This document shows positions 46,381 to 54,238 of a stretch of 64,000 nt of DNA, piece by piece. The position numbers were made by a program, and so were the translations under genes. Each line of letters begins with the position of its first letter. The stretch's first letter is position 1. The notes beneath the pieces were generated by a model that worked only from the letters and a program-made list of their open reading frames with translations, did not search any database and was not told the origin of the DNA. The DNA comes from Romboutsia weinsteinii (GTDB taxonomy: Bacteria; Bacillota; Clostridia; Peptostreptococcales; Peptostreptococcaceae), in assembly GCF_002250835.2 (NCBI RefSeq), contig NZ_NOJY02000013.1:1-64000 (forward strand), in the 5' to 3' direction.

Positions 46381-46430
46381 TAAATTAAAGAGCGGCGATA
46401 CTAAATTTAGTAGCACCACCCTTTAATTTA
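46381..46430 (-). terminator. Large 3' hairpin of the fibre operon
   Basis: TAAATTAAAG ... CTTTAATTTA brackets GGGTGGTG/CGCCGCTC (minus strand) and an inner ACTAAATTTAGT. The middle part pairs fully only in the minus-strand RNA because it relies on G-U pairs, giving about 24 consecutive pairs. It follows the last fibre gene by about 20 bases. Confidence 0.75.
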
Positions 46431-46447
46431 TATCATCTCTATAAATA

Positions 46448-47236
46448 TTATTGAAAAATATTAAATATGCTTTTTTTACTATCCGGTTTATCTATGTTAC
46501 TCATATCTGAATCAAACGCATTTTCGTTACTACCTGACTCTTCTGTATTTTTTGAGTCTATCTTAATTACATTTTTTAATGCATTTACCAACTCAGAATC
46601 AGATGTAGCATCCAGTCCAAATCCAACTATGTTACCTTCATCATCTTTATCAGTAGTTATGGCATCCTCTGTGCTAGGTACACCTTGAGCTACTACTTTT
46701 ACTTCAAATTGTATTTCTTTATCTGATAATTTTTTATATGCATCATCTTTTGCTATTTCAGGATTTAACCAGACTTTATCAATAATTTTATTTGTAAAGT
46801 ATCCTGGTGCTATATTGCCTATGTAATAATAATTATTATCTACCATTATCCAGCTACCAACAGAAGTATCTGTTGTATTAATCTCTTTATTTTCTGTTGC
46901 ATATGTATATTCTACATATTTTGAAAGCTCTTTTATTTCTTTTCCACTACTATCTTTAACTATAGGTATTAATTGTACCCTTATTAAAGAGTCATATTCA
47001 CTTTCATTTCTAACTTGTACTTCTTTGTTTACAGCCTGTTCACTTCCGGTCCTTATCTCAGATGCACCCTTTTTATCAAAATGTTCATAGATGTCTATTC
47101 CACTATCATTTGATAAATCTGAGCTAAATACATTTGTTATACTATCATTAGCACCTCTCCATGCAAATGTTCCACCGATTAAGACTGCGCCTAGAGCAAG
47201 GGCGGCTATAACTCCCTTAAGTTTTTTATTATGCAT
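46448..47236 (-). CDS. bsaA: BsaA/TasA-type SipW-dependent fibre protein, copy 1
   Basis: Secreted biofilm-fibre subunit of 262 residues. The signal peptide (MHNKKLKGVIAALALGAVLIGGTFAW) is the SipW-processed type. The mature part has the family's beta-sandwich pattern: V-x-V-[RK]-N-E/T-[AS]-x-Y-D-S-L-I-R-V near residue 70, WIMVDNNYYYIGNIAPG, and the late GFGLDATSDSELVNALK. The last 35 residues are a Ser/Asn/Asp-rich tail absent from copy 2. A GGGAGGG site precedes the ATG, and a large hairpin separates it from the VWA gene, so it may be expressed at its own level. Confidence 0.85.
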   Translation of the reverse strand: MHNKKLKGVIAALALGAVLIGGTFAWRGANDSITNVFSSDLSNDSGIDIYEHFDKKGASEIRTGSEQAVNKEVQVRNESEYDSLIRVQLIPIVKDSSGKEIKELSKYVEYTYATENKEINTTDTSVGSWIMVDNNYYYIGNIAPGYFTNKIIDKVWLNPEIAKDDAYKKLSDKEIQFEVKVVAQGVPSTEDAITTDKDDEGNIVGFGLDATSDSELVNALKNVIKIDSKNTEESGSNENAFDSDMSNIDKPDSKKSIFNIFQ

Positions 47237-47264
47237 TTATTCTCCCTCCCTTCACACTTTTTTT

Positions 47265-47311
47265 AAAGCTATCTATGAAATAGAGTATAATTCTATTTAT
47301 TAGATAGCTTT
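47265..47311 (-). promoter_or_regulatory. Intercistronic hairpin before bsaA copy 1
   Basis: AAAGCTATCTA / TAGATAGCTTT encloses a second stem AAATAGA / TCTATTT. On the minus strand it is followed by A residues, not T, so it is not a classical terminator; an mRNA-stabilising or processing element is more likely. Confidence 0.6.
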
Positions 47312-47317
47312 TATTAA

Positions 47318-49456
47318 TTAGCTAATTTTTAATAGTTTAAATATATTAGGTTTAGTAAATTTATCAAAGAAGTATATTTCATTTACTAATTTATTTTTTA
47401 CTACTATATTTATATCTCTATTGTCTTTACTTAACTCAAAAGTTTCTGTGTTTTTATTATTAATAACAGTTCCTACTTTTGTATAATTCATAGGAACTAT
47501 TTCACTTACATTGTAAGTTCCAGCTTTAACAAAGTTATACCCTTGAAGATTATTATTTTTTATATAGTTTGTTATATAAGAATCAGTAATATCTGTATTA
47601 TCACCTTTCATTATAAAACTCATAGATTTAGTTTTATCGTTTCCTGCTTGTACATCTATATTGTACTGAGCACTTTCACCTTTTATTAATACCGAGAATG
47701 TATCATTTTCCGGTGCTTTATCTGCTCCTTCTGTAATTACCTTAGTTACATTTATAGTTCCTATTTTAGGCTCTATATCTACGCTAGGTACTGGAAATTC
47801 GCCAGTCTCAACATTTGGATTTTCACTAGTATCTAGAGGGTCATTAAATTCTATATTTGCTGTAGTATTTGTAGGAACATCATTTCCAAAGAAGTATGAG
47901 TCCTTTACTTTCACCTTAAACTTTATGGATATTCCCGGCTCTCTTATTTCATTTATTTTAAAAGTAAGTTTATCTTCTTTTACTGTTGTACCTCCATACT
48001 CAGTGTCCACTTTTGATGCTTCTACCTTACATACTATATCTTTATTTATTTCTAGTTTATCACTTTTATAATCTGTTATAGTATATTTACTGCCATCTAT
48101 AAGCTCGAAATATTTTGTAACTGTATCTGTAACTGTTACATTTTTAGCTATTAATTTATTTATCTCATTTTGAATTTCTATACTCATATCTTCGAACATA
48201 TTTTCAATATCATTTTCGTTGCTAGTGTAATGTTTATTAACTGTCTTATCACCTTTCTTATAACCGTCTAGATATTTATTTATAGCCGCCTGACCTGTTC
48301 CATATATCTCTGGGTATTTTATTGTTACATTTTGTACATTTCCTAAAAACTCTCTTGCAGTATTTGATGATGAACCTCTATCAAATACACCTGCACTATA
48401 GAATGTAACGCTTGAGTCTGCTATAACTTTTTTATATGCTGATATTGCAGCGTTTCTGCATTCTTTAGTTGTATCTGACCCATTACCATTCATATATTTA
48501 CTATTATTTTGACCTCGTTTCCATTGATATCCATATATATATTCACCTTTACAGTAGAATGTAGGCAATCCATCAGTGAATAGCACTACATATTTTTGAT
48601 TAGCTTCTGATTTATCTAATAGTTGCTTAGCTTTATTAATACCTGCCTCTGTGTTTGTACCATCTCCTGCTTGAATCCCATTTATTTTACTTTTTAATAT
48701 ATTGCTATCTTTTATAAATGGTTTATCTTCTATTCCTGTTATACGAGTTGCTAAACTATCAAATTGTACAACAGATATTCCTATGTTACTTGGTGTTGTA
48801 CCACTTGTACCTAATAAATTTTCAACAAATTTTATTGCTCCTTTTTTTGCTAAGGATAATTTTTGGGAACCATTCTCAGTCATGCTACCAGATTTATCCA
48901 TAACTATTACTATATCTGCAGTCTTTACTTGTTGCTGTTGAGCAGTTCCTGTAATATCCAATGATATTTCATATTCTTCTGGATTATTTTCATCTTGAGT
49001 CGCTGTCTTTGTTAAAGTAAGTGGATTCTTTCCTGAAGTTGTAGTTTTTTCTTCTTCTGCAGCTATAGCAGGAATAATTCTACCATCTTCTCTTAATGAT
49101 ACGGGTGTATCTTGGTCACTTACCTCTTCTACTTCGCTTTCATTATCTTCCTCAATAACTTCTTCAGTTTCCTTCACTTCTTCTGTAGATTCTGTCTCAG
49201 TAGAAACTCCTGTATCTTCATTTGATAAATCGTCCGCAACCCCTTCACCTTCTACTATATCTGAGTCTGAAGGTTTTGTTTGTTGGAGTTCCTCGTCTGG
49301 TTGTAATTCATTTAGTATTGTATCACTCATTTCAGTAGTATCTATATTATTAGATGTTATTGCCTCCACAATTGAAGGTGTCCATCCTCCTATATTTATA
49401 GATAGACAAACTACTAATATCAAAGCTATTTTTTTCATAAATTTACTCAATTTCAT
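47318..49456 (-). CDS. Secreted VWA-domain adhesin of the fibre operon
   Basis: A 712-residue exported protein. Signal peptide to about residue 34; acidic Glu/Thr-rich linker 40-125; VWA domain about 175-390 with the metal-binding MIDAS sequence IVIVMDKSGSM and a later TDGLP; then beta-rich repeats and a Cna-B-like segment (about 570-690: TINVTKVITEGAD...). The C-terminus (IVVKNKLVNEIYFFDKF...) has no LPxTG motif or anchor helix, unusual for such adhesins. The ATG at 49456 follows GAGG by 5 bases; the upstream GTG is within that site. It could cap or anchor the fibre non-covalently. Confidence 0.82.
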   Translation of the reverse strand: MKLSKFMKKIALILVVCLSINIGGWTPSIVEAITSNNIDTTEMSDTILNELQPDEELQQTKPSDSDIVEGEGVADDLSNEDTGVSTETESTEEVKETEEVIEEDNESEVEEVSDQDTPVSLREDGRIIPAIAAEEEKTTTSGKNPLTLTKTATQDENNPEEYEISLDITGTAQQQQVKTADIVIVMDKSGSMTENGSQKLSLAKKGAIKFVENLLGTSGTTPSNIGISVVQFDSLATRITGIEDKPFIKDSNILKSKINGIQAGDGTNTEAGINKAKQLLDKSEANQKYVVLFTDGLPTFYCKGEYIYGYQWKRGQNNSKYMNGNGSDTTKECRNAAISAYKKVIADSSVTFYSAGVFDRGSSSNTAREFLGNVQNVTIKYPEIYGTGQAAINKYLDGYKKGDKTVNKHYTSNENDIENMFEDMSIEIQNEINKLIAKNVTVTDTVTKYFELIDGSKYTITDYKSDKLEINKDIVCKVEASKVDTEYGGTTVKEDKLTFKINEIREPGISIKFKVKVKDSYFFGNDVPTNTTANIEFNDPLDTSENPNVETGEFPVPSVDIEPKIGTINVTKVITEGADKAPENDTFSVLIKGESAQYNIDVQAGNDKTKSMSFIMKGDNTDITDSYITNYIKNNNLQGYNFVKAGTYNVSEIVPMNYTKVGTVINNKNTETFELSKDNRDINIVVKNKLVNEIYFFDKFTKPNIFKLLKIS

Positions 49457-49480
49457 ACTCACCTCTTTTGGAGCTAATAT

Positions 49481-50143
49481 TTATTTACCCTTTTTTCTTA
49501 ATTTACATAAAACTACTACACTCGCTCCGCCTAAAATAGCATAGGTTAACATGCCTGAATCACCTGTTTGAGGTGAATTAGAGCCACCAGATGATCCAGT
49601 ATCGTTAGACGGTTTATCAACAGTGCTATCATCCTCTTTTGCTTGTGCTGTAAATATCCAATCTACTTGAGCATATTTGTTCCAATATGATGGATTAGAT
49701 TTTGATATAGATGGATCAAACTCAACTGTAGCAACTAGATTTTGTTCTGTATCTGGTTTATATGTACCTAAATCTATGCTTTCTACCATACCATCTTCTC
49801 CACTTACTGGACCCTCATATAATACATCATCTTTGTATGTTATCTTTAAGTTTATTACTTTCATCAAATCATATTTTTCTTCTGGAGTTACTCTCTCTGC
49901 TCTTAAGTAAAGTTGATATGATTTATCATATTTGTTTTTAATTTCTAGCGTTCTTGTTATTTTATCTCCTGGGGCTATATTTTCACCAAGTAAAAAGGCC
50001 TCATCTCCAGGAAGATATATTATCCCTTTCGCATTTCCCTCTAATACAACATTAGGAGGCGACTTTTCAAGTGCATCCCCCTGTGTTGTTATTATGGAAA
50101 GAAGTGAAACGGCAACTATAAATATTTTCAAGAAAATTTTCAC
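49481..50143 (-). CDS. Sortase-motif surface protein (SPQTG)
   Basis: A 220-residue exported protein. Signal peptide (1-24), one beta domain (30-165, with AEFLLGENIAPGDKITRTLEIKN-like pattern resembling TasA/BsaB relatives), a Ser/Gly linker, then SPQTGDSG, a membrane helix (LTYAILGGASVVVLCKL) and RKKGK. This is a cell-wall sorting signal; (S/P)PxTG is, as I recall, the motif used by C. difficile sortase B. No sortase gene is in the window. The start is GTG after AAGGAG. It could tether the fibre to peptidoglycan. Confidence 0.8.
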   Translation of the reverse strand: MKIFLKIFIVAVSLLSIITTQGDALEKSPPNVVLEGNAKGIIYLPGDEAFLLGENIAPGDKITRTLEIKNKYDKSYQLYLRAERVTPEEKYDLMKVINLKITYKDDVLYEGPVSGEDGMVESIDLGTYKPDTEQNLVATVEFDPSISKSNPSYWNKYAQVDWIFTAQAKEDDSTVDKPSNDTGSSGGSNSPQTGDSGMLTYAILGGASVVVLCKLRKKGK

Positions 50144-50175
50144 GTTCCCACTCCTTCATTTTTTATTTAATACTA

Positions 50176-50913
50176 TTATTCTGTAGCTGAAGTTCCATAT
50201 GTTTTGTCACAAGAAGTTGCTGGTCCATTAGCTACAGCTTGTAAAGCCTTCACTAAGTTTTCATGTTTTGTTGCATCTAACCCAAATCCTAATTGTTCTC
50301 CTGTTGCACCTTGTGCTTTTCCATCTGTTTTATCAGTAACTGCTTCTGCTGTACTTTGAACACTATATGCATCTATATCTACATTAAATTCTTGTCCTAA
50401 GTAGTTTGGGTTAGTCTTTACTGATTCAGATAATGTAACACTATCTAATATTTTATCTGTAAATCCACCAGCCACTACATTTCCTACGTAGTAGTAATAC
50501 GTTTTTTCATTCTCTGTAACTTCTACCCAATTACCTTTTCCATTTTCTATTGTACCATCTTCATTAAATGTTATTTCTTCTTCAGTTATAACATTATCCT
50601 TGTTAAGAGTTATATTTGTTTTATCTAAACTTATTTTTTTAAATGCTGCATTCATCTCTACCCTTATTAATGAATCATATTTAGCTGTATTTTTAACTTG
50701 AACTATCTTTTCAACTGCAGTTCCTGGAGTCGCAGTTGAATTTGGTGTGAATTTTTCCCATATATCTACACCATGATCACTATCAGATGCAGATGCAGTA
50801 ATAAATTTGTTTGTTACTTTATCAGTAGATCCTAACCAAGCGAAAGTTCCTCCTATTAATACTGCTGATAGCGCTAACATCGCTACTCCACCTTTTATTT
50901 TCTTGTTATGCAT
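50176..50913 (-). CDS. bsaA: BsaA/TasA-type fibre protein, copy 2
   Basis: SipW-dependent fibre subunit of 245 residues. Signal peptide MHNKKIKGGVAMLALSAVLIGGTFAW; mature part with HGVDIWEKFTPNS, VQVKNTAKYDSLIRVEM, GNWVEVTENEKTYYYYVGNVVAGGFTDKI and GFGLDATKHENLVKALQ. It is clearly a paralogue of copy 1 at 46448 but lacks the acidic tail and ends in a short Cys-containing segment. GGGGGATG precedes the ATG. BsaA proteins form pilus-like biofilm fibres in C. perfringens. Confidence 0.86.
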   Translation of the reverse strand: MHNKKIKGGVAMLALSAVLIGGTFAWLGSTDKVTNKFITASASDSDHGVDIWEKFTPNSTATPGTAVEKIVQVKNTAKYDSLIRVEMNAAFKKISLDKTNITLNKDNVITEEEITFNEDGTIENGKGNWVEVTENEKTYYYYVGNVVAGGFTDKILDSVTLSESVKTNPNYLGQEFNVDIDAYSVQSTAEAVTDKTDGKAQGATGEQLGFGLDATKHENLVKALQAVANGPATSCDKTYGTSATE

Positions 50914-50981
50914 AATTACATCCCCCTTATAATTAATTATTTAATATGTATATCTAATATATATAAACTTAATTTATACAC

Positions 50982-51608
50982 TTATTTAGTAATACCAAGC
51001 AGCTTATCTAGTAATGCTTTTGTATTATCATTTAGACCTTGCCACACTGCATTGTAGGCTTCACTAGATGCTTCTACTGCTTCAGCTTTTACATCTACTA
51101 TTAATGACTTACCTTTATATTTTTCTTTATCAATTTTATCTGTATCTAATTCTACATCTTCAATTATGCTATCTGTTTTTTCACCACCTGGGACTATCTC
51201 ATTATAGTAATAGTATCCATCATTTCCATTTACCCATTTTGTATTTTTAGTATAAGTTATTTTAACTACATCACTACTTACATCACCTGGCCAAGGATTA
51301 CTATTTTCATCTTCCCATCGAGGTACTATTGCAACTCTTATAAATGCTGGTGTTGTACCTTGATTTGGTATTGTTACTATTTTTTTAGTTTTTTCCCCAT
51401 CCCAATCTTTAGGTTCTTCAAATTCTTCATCTACCATAATCTTTACTCCTGCTGCAAATTCATTTACAACGCTATCCTCAACCATTATCAACTTGTTTAT
51501 TGCTTCAGATACGGATGCATATACTTTAGATGCAATACCAGTAGGAATAACCATTAACCCACTAATTAAGACAACACTTAGAATAGATCCTAATTTTTTA
51601 AATCTCAT
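50982..51608 (-). CDS. BsaB-like secreted protein
   Basis: A 208-residue exported protein with signal peptide ending TGIASKVYAS. The mature part shares the TasA-like beta pattern: VTIPNQGTTPAFIRVAIVPRWEDE, NDGYYYYNEIVPGGEKTDSIIEDVEL, and VDVKAEAVEASSEAYNAVW. Its position right behind sipW fits BsaB, a minor or nucleating fibre component in C. perfringens; the exact equivalence is inferred. GGGGAGGT precedes the ATG. Confidence 0.75.
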   Translation of the reverse strand: MRFKKLGSILSVVLISGLMVIPTGIASKVYASVSEAINKLIMVEDSVVNEFAAGVKIMVDEEFEEPKDWDGEKTKKIVTIPNQGTTPAFIRVAIVPRWEDENSNPWPGDVSSDVVKITYTKNTKWVNGNDGYYYYNEIVPGGEKTDSIIEDVELDTDKIDKEKYKGKSLIVDVKAEAVEASSEAYNAVWQGLNDNTKALLDKLLGITK

Positions 51609-51654
51609 AATTTTACCTCCCCTCTAAAAAATTTCAGATTTTAATTAAATATTC

Positions 51655-52197
51655 TTAATTAATTGAACTAGCTTTTCTTTTATCTTTTCTATGTTTGTTT
51701 GGTATAGAAGTTATTATAATTATTAAAAATAATCCTCCCAATACTAACTTGATGTTTTCCCTTATGACTTCCAGCATTGCTCCTATAAATGGAACATGAA
51801 ATACTACTTTACCAACCAACAGATCACCATCTACTTGTTCTGGGTCTACTGTATTGTTCGCATCTCCTTGAGTTGTAAACTTTATTTTTCCATCTATGTT
51901 AGAAACTTCTTTTACTCTATGAGTAGTAACACTAGTCCTAGCCTCATTAAAAAAAGTTATCGCATCATCAACCTTTATATCTTGTTTTTTTGATTCTTTC
52001 ACTATAAGCAAGCTACCCTTATTCATAGTAGGGCTCATACTTTCAGTCAATACTGTATAAAATTTATATCCAAATACTGAAGGTCCTTCGCCTGGGTTAT
52101 GTGTTTTTGATATGGATATAGTCAAAACTATTGATCCTATCAAGAAAGTATAAAATATTATATCCCATGCTATATTTAAAACTTTTTTTATATCCAT
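51655..52197 (-). CDS. sipW: Signal peptidase I of the SipW (ER) type
   Basis: Membrane signal peptidase of 180 residues with two helices (about 8-30 and 145-165). The catalytic Ser is in LTESMSPTM and the ER-type His replaces Lys in VTTHRVKEV, followed by TQGDANN. Such enzymes process TasA/BsaA precursors. It leads the fibre operon, as in related species. I take the ATG at 52197, 7 bases after AAGGGG; a TTG one codon upstream is too close. The tail is strongly basic (NKHRKDKRK). Confidence 0.93.
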   Translation of the reverse strand: MDIKKVLNIAWDIIFYTFLIGSIVLTISISKTHNPGEGPSVFGYKFYTVLTESMSPTMNKGSLLIVKESKKQDIKVDDAITFFNEARTSVTTHRVKEVSNIDGKIKFTTQGDANNTVDPEQVDGDLLVGKVVFHVPFIGAMLEVIRENIKLVLGGLFLIIIITSIPNKHRKDKRKASSIN

Positions 52198-52546
52198 CAA
52201 TTTACCCCTTCAACTTTATTTTAATTTTGTAGCTAATTTACATTATTAATTTTAGATTTTTTAAAGTGATTTATCCACTACGCAAGAGTTTACTTTTCCT
52301 TCTATTATAGGGTGCTATAAAGTAGTACCTCTAATGACTACCTTTAATATAAACAAAAAAATCTATAGACTTGACCATATCAAATGGTATATGTCTATAG
52401 ATTTTTATATTGTGCCTACAGAATATATTTTACTAATTTCATATAAAAGTTCTATAGAATAGTTCCTAACTACTATCCTAAATTGTGAATTACTATTTAA
52501 TTAACAAAGCAACTAGCTTTGAAAAAATTATATAGGAGGTAATTAT
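52198..52546. promoter_or_regulatory. Divergent control region, sipW operon / DUF1659 gene
   Basis: About 350 bases without a gene. Leftward, a TATAAT-like -10 lies at 52304-52309 without a recognisable -35, so an activator may be needed. Two similar dyads, AAAGTAGT-N10-ACTACCTTT (52319-52345) and ATAGT-N8-ACTAT (52459-52476), flank a long hairpin at 52357-52406. AGGAGGT at 52533 serves the DUF1659 gene. Confidence 0.5.
52357..52406. terminator. Long symmetric hairpin in the divergent region
   Basis: AAAAATCTATAGAC and GTCTATAGATTTTT enclose ACCAT/ATGGT. T tracts follow on both strands. Since no gene ends here, it may attenuate a transcript entering from either side. Confidence 0.6.
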
Positions 52547-52768
52547 ATGGCTGTTATATCACTAAAAGAACCATCTAGCCTTAAGCTAAAATTTAACCAC
52601 GGAGCTGATACTAATGGAAAGGCTGTAATAAAAACTAAAAGTTTTGCCAATGTAAAACCAACTGCTACAAATGATGACTTATACGCTGTAGCGACTTCAT
52701 TGTCTTCACTTCAAGAGCATGACTTATACGAGGTATCTAAAGTAGACAATACTACTTTAGCTGAGTAA
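52547..52768 (+). CDS. DUF1659-like small protein
   Basis: A 73-residue soluble protein matching the DUF1659 pattern: LKLKFNHGADTNGKAVIKTKSFANVKPTATNDDLYAVATSLSSLQEHDLYEVSKVDNTTL. Function unknown; in Clostridia and Bacilli it is regularly found ahead of DUF2922 and YvrJ proteins, as here. AGGAGGT precedes the ATG. First gene of a three-gene rightward unit. Confidence 0.85.
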   Translation: MAVISLKEPSSLKLKFNHGADTNGKAVIKTKSFANVKPTATNDDLYAVATSLSSLQEHDLYEVSKVDNTTLAE

Positions 52769-52845
52769 TCTTTAGGGTTACATAGTTACTATGATATTGT
52801 AGTGTTTTATGAAAATTAAATTTTAATTTTGGGAGGTAATTAATT

Positions 52846-53076
52846 ATGAATGTTTCTTTAAAACTTATGATGACTTTTAGAACTACTGCTGGTAACAAGG
52901 TATCTTTATCGGTTGATGATCCTAGGAGTGATTTAAATGAGCAGGAAATTAAAGATGCTATGGAGCTTATTATAACTAAGGATATCTTCGCTCCAAATGG
53001 TGCTACTCTTACTGAAGCTGTTGAGGCTAAGGTTGTTAGAACTGATACTACTGGTTATGATTTAGTTATTGGATAG
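52846..53076 (+). CDS. DUF2922-like small protein
   Basis: A 76-residue protein of the DUF2922 type: KLMMTFRTTAGNKVSLSVDDPRSDLNEQEIKDAMELIITKDIF and a closing strand EAKVVRTDTTGYDLVIG. No signal or membrane helix. GGGAGGT precedes the ATG. It lies between the DUF1659 and YvrJ genes; role unknown. Confidence 0.88.
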   Translation: MNVSLKLMMTFRTTAGNKVSLSVDDPRSDLNEQEIKDAMELIITKDIFAPNGATLTEAVEAKVVRTDTTGYDLVIG

Positions 53077-53087
53077 GATGTGATTTT

Positions 53088-53240
53088 ATGGATTATAATA
53101 TGCAGACTTTGATAGCCAATGTAGGTTTTCCTATTGCTATATCAATGTATTTGTTGATAAGGATTGAGGGTAAGCTTGCTAGCTTAACTTCTAGCATAGA
53201 TAGTCTTTCTTCTAATATTTTGACTTTTCGAGATAGGTAA
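53088..53240 (+). CDS. YvrJ-family small membrane protein
   Basis: A 50-residue protein too short for most gene finders. It starts MDYNMQTLIANVGFPIAISM and continues as one membrane helix (YLLIRIEGKL) and a Ser-rich amphipathic tail ending TFRDR. The NVGFPI-A motif is the YvrJ hallmark. It begins 11 bases after the DUF2922 stop, with GATGTGATTTT as ribosome site, and is followed by a terminator. Closes the DUF1659-DUF2922-YvrJ unit. Confidence 0.85.
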   Translation: MDYNMQTLIANVGFPIAISMYLLIRIEGKLASLTSSIDSLSSNILTFRDR

Positions 53241-53261
53241 TTAATCTTATGAAAAATACTA

Positions 53262-53297
53262 AAAATAGGGCTGTTGCAAAGGCAATAGCTCTATTTT
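53262..53297 (+). terminator. Terminator after the YvrJ gene
   Basis: AAAATAGGGCTGTTGC-AAAG-GCAATAGCTCTATTTT, a 16-bp stem with G-T pairs on the plus strand, followed by TGTTGTT. Confidence 0.85.
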
Positions 53298-53326
53298 GTT
53301 GTTACTATAAATAAATGGATGTAGTT

Positions 53327-53527
53327 TTATTTATTTTCTAATCCTATTTCCCTTAGAATACTTAATCTATATTTTATTCCACTTTTTCTCCCTGCTAAAA
53401 TATCTGTTAAGTAATTTTCATTCATATCGAGAATCTTTGCTAATTGTCTTTGTGTCATTTTTAATTCGACTAATCTCTTCTTTACTATTACACCAAAATC
53501 ACTTTTACAACTATCTATTACACTCAC
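53327..53527 (-). CDS. Small XRE-family regulator
   Basis: A 66-residue DNA-binding protein that is little more than a helix-turn-helix: VKKRLVELKMTQRQLAKILDMNENYLTDILAGRKSG. It starts with GTG overlapping an AAAGGGG site. It is transcribed away from the larger XRE gene at 53738, and the shared intergenic region holds repeated GTCA-TGAC dyads, so mutual or auto-regulation is likely. Confidence 0.8.
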   Translation of the reverse strand: MSVIDSCKSDFGVIVKKRLVELKMTQRQLAKILDMNENYLTDILAGRKSGIKYRLSILREIGLENK

Positions 53528-53632
53528 CCCTTTAATTGAAATTATTTCTGAGTATTATGTTAAAAATTATTATGTTAAAATTAAAATTGACCTTAAATAT
53601 AGTCAAACTTTCTTATTAATCTATATTTTACG

Positions 53633-53715
53633 GTCAATTTGACTCTGTGTCAATTCCTTTATAGTCTATATGACTCTAAAATTGAATATTTTTTATTATT
53701 TATGGTCAAAATGAC
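53633..53715. promoter_or_regulatory. Three spaced GTCAaattTGAC operators
   Basis: GTCAATTTGAC (53633-53643), GTCTATATGAC (53664-53674) and GTCAAAATGAC (53705-53715) are 11-base dyads whose starts are 31 and 41 bases apart, close to three and four helical turns. Further half sites occur at 53586 and 53599. They lie between two divergent XRE genes. Confidence 0.7.
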
Positions 53716-53737
53716 TCTATATAGAGAGGTGTTATTA

Positions 53738-54055
53738 ATGGAAAGTTTAGGAGAAAAGCTTACTTACTTAAGAAATAAAGAAGGTATTAGTCAACGTAAA
53801 TTAATGGATTTACTTCAATTTGAAAATCTCCATAAGTATGAGAAAAATCAGCGAGAGCCAAGTGTAGAAATATTAAAGAAACTTGCCTTATATTATGATG
53901 TTAGTACAGATTGGTTATTAAGCTTAGATAACAGTGAATCAGATTTATCTGACTATGAGATTAATTTTATTGAAAATTTTAGAAAGTTGAAAAAAGAAGA
54001 TCAGTTTAAGATCGAGGGAATGGTCGAATTAAAACTTGCAGAGATGCAAGGTTAA
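53738..54055 (+). CDS. XRE-family repressor
   Basis: A 105-residue regulator with an N-terminal Cro/CI helix-turn-helix (GEKLTYLRNKEGISQRKLMDLLQFENLHKYEKNQREPSVEILKKLALYYDVSTDWLL pattern, residues 3-62) and a short acidic helical C-terminus that probably dimerises. I start at ATG 53738, after GAGAGGTG; a longer frame adds 33 residues lying in the operator region. The last operator ends 22 bases before this start, fitting autorepression. Confidence 0.88.
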   Translation: MESLGEKLTYLRNKEGISQRKLMDLLQFENLHKYEKNQREPSVEILKKLALYYDVSTDWLLSLDNSESDLSDYEINFIENFRKLKKEDQFKIEGMVELKLAEMQG

Positions 54056-54087
54056 TTTTTAACCTAAAGATACGAATTCACACTTTT

Positions 54088-54175
54088 GATTTGTAAAAAT
54101 ACCAATGATAAAGGCTGTCTTAGCTACAGTTTTTCATTGGTATACAAATCGATGTCATTCCTTATTTATGGAATG
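54088..54175. ncRNA. Structured intergenic segment, possible RNA
   Basis: GATTTGT-ATACCAATGA pairs with TCATTGGTAT-ACAAATC around a loop with its own CTGT/ACAG, then a second stem CATTCC/GGAATG follows. It lies between convergent genes. It may be a composite terminator or a small RNA; no T run marks its end clearly. Confidence 0.35.
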
Positions 54176-54238
54176 GTTCAATTTGTAAAATATAATGTAT
54201 TCCTTTCTATAATATTTAATTGTCTTTATTTATAAAGT

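Noticed and set aside
49481..50143. Sortase encoded in the fibre operon
   Set aside because: None of the six proteins has a sortase TLxTC motif; only the substrate motif SPQTG is present.
54056..54238. c-di-GMP riboswitch near the EAL gene
   Set aside because: The conserved class I core words (such as GCACAGGGCAAACC) are absent here and upstream of the other EAL gene and the fibre operon.
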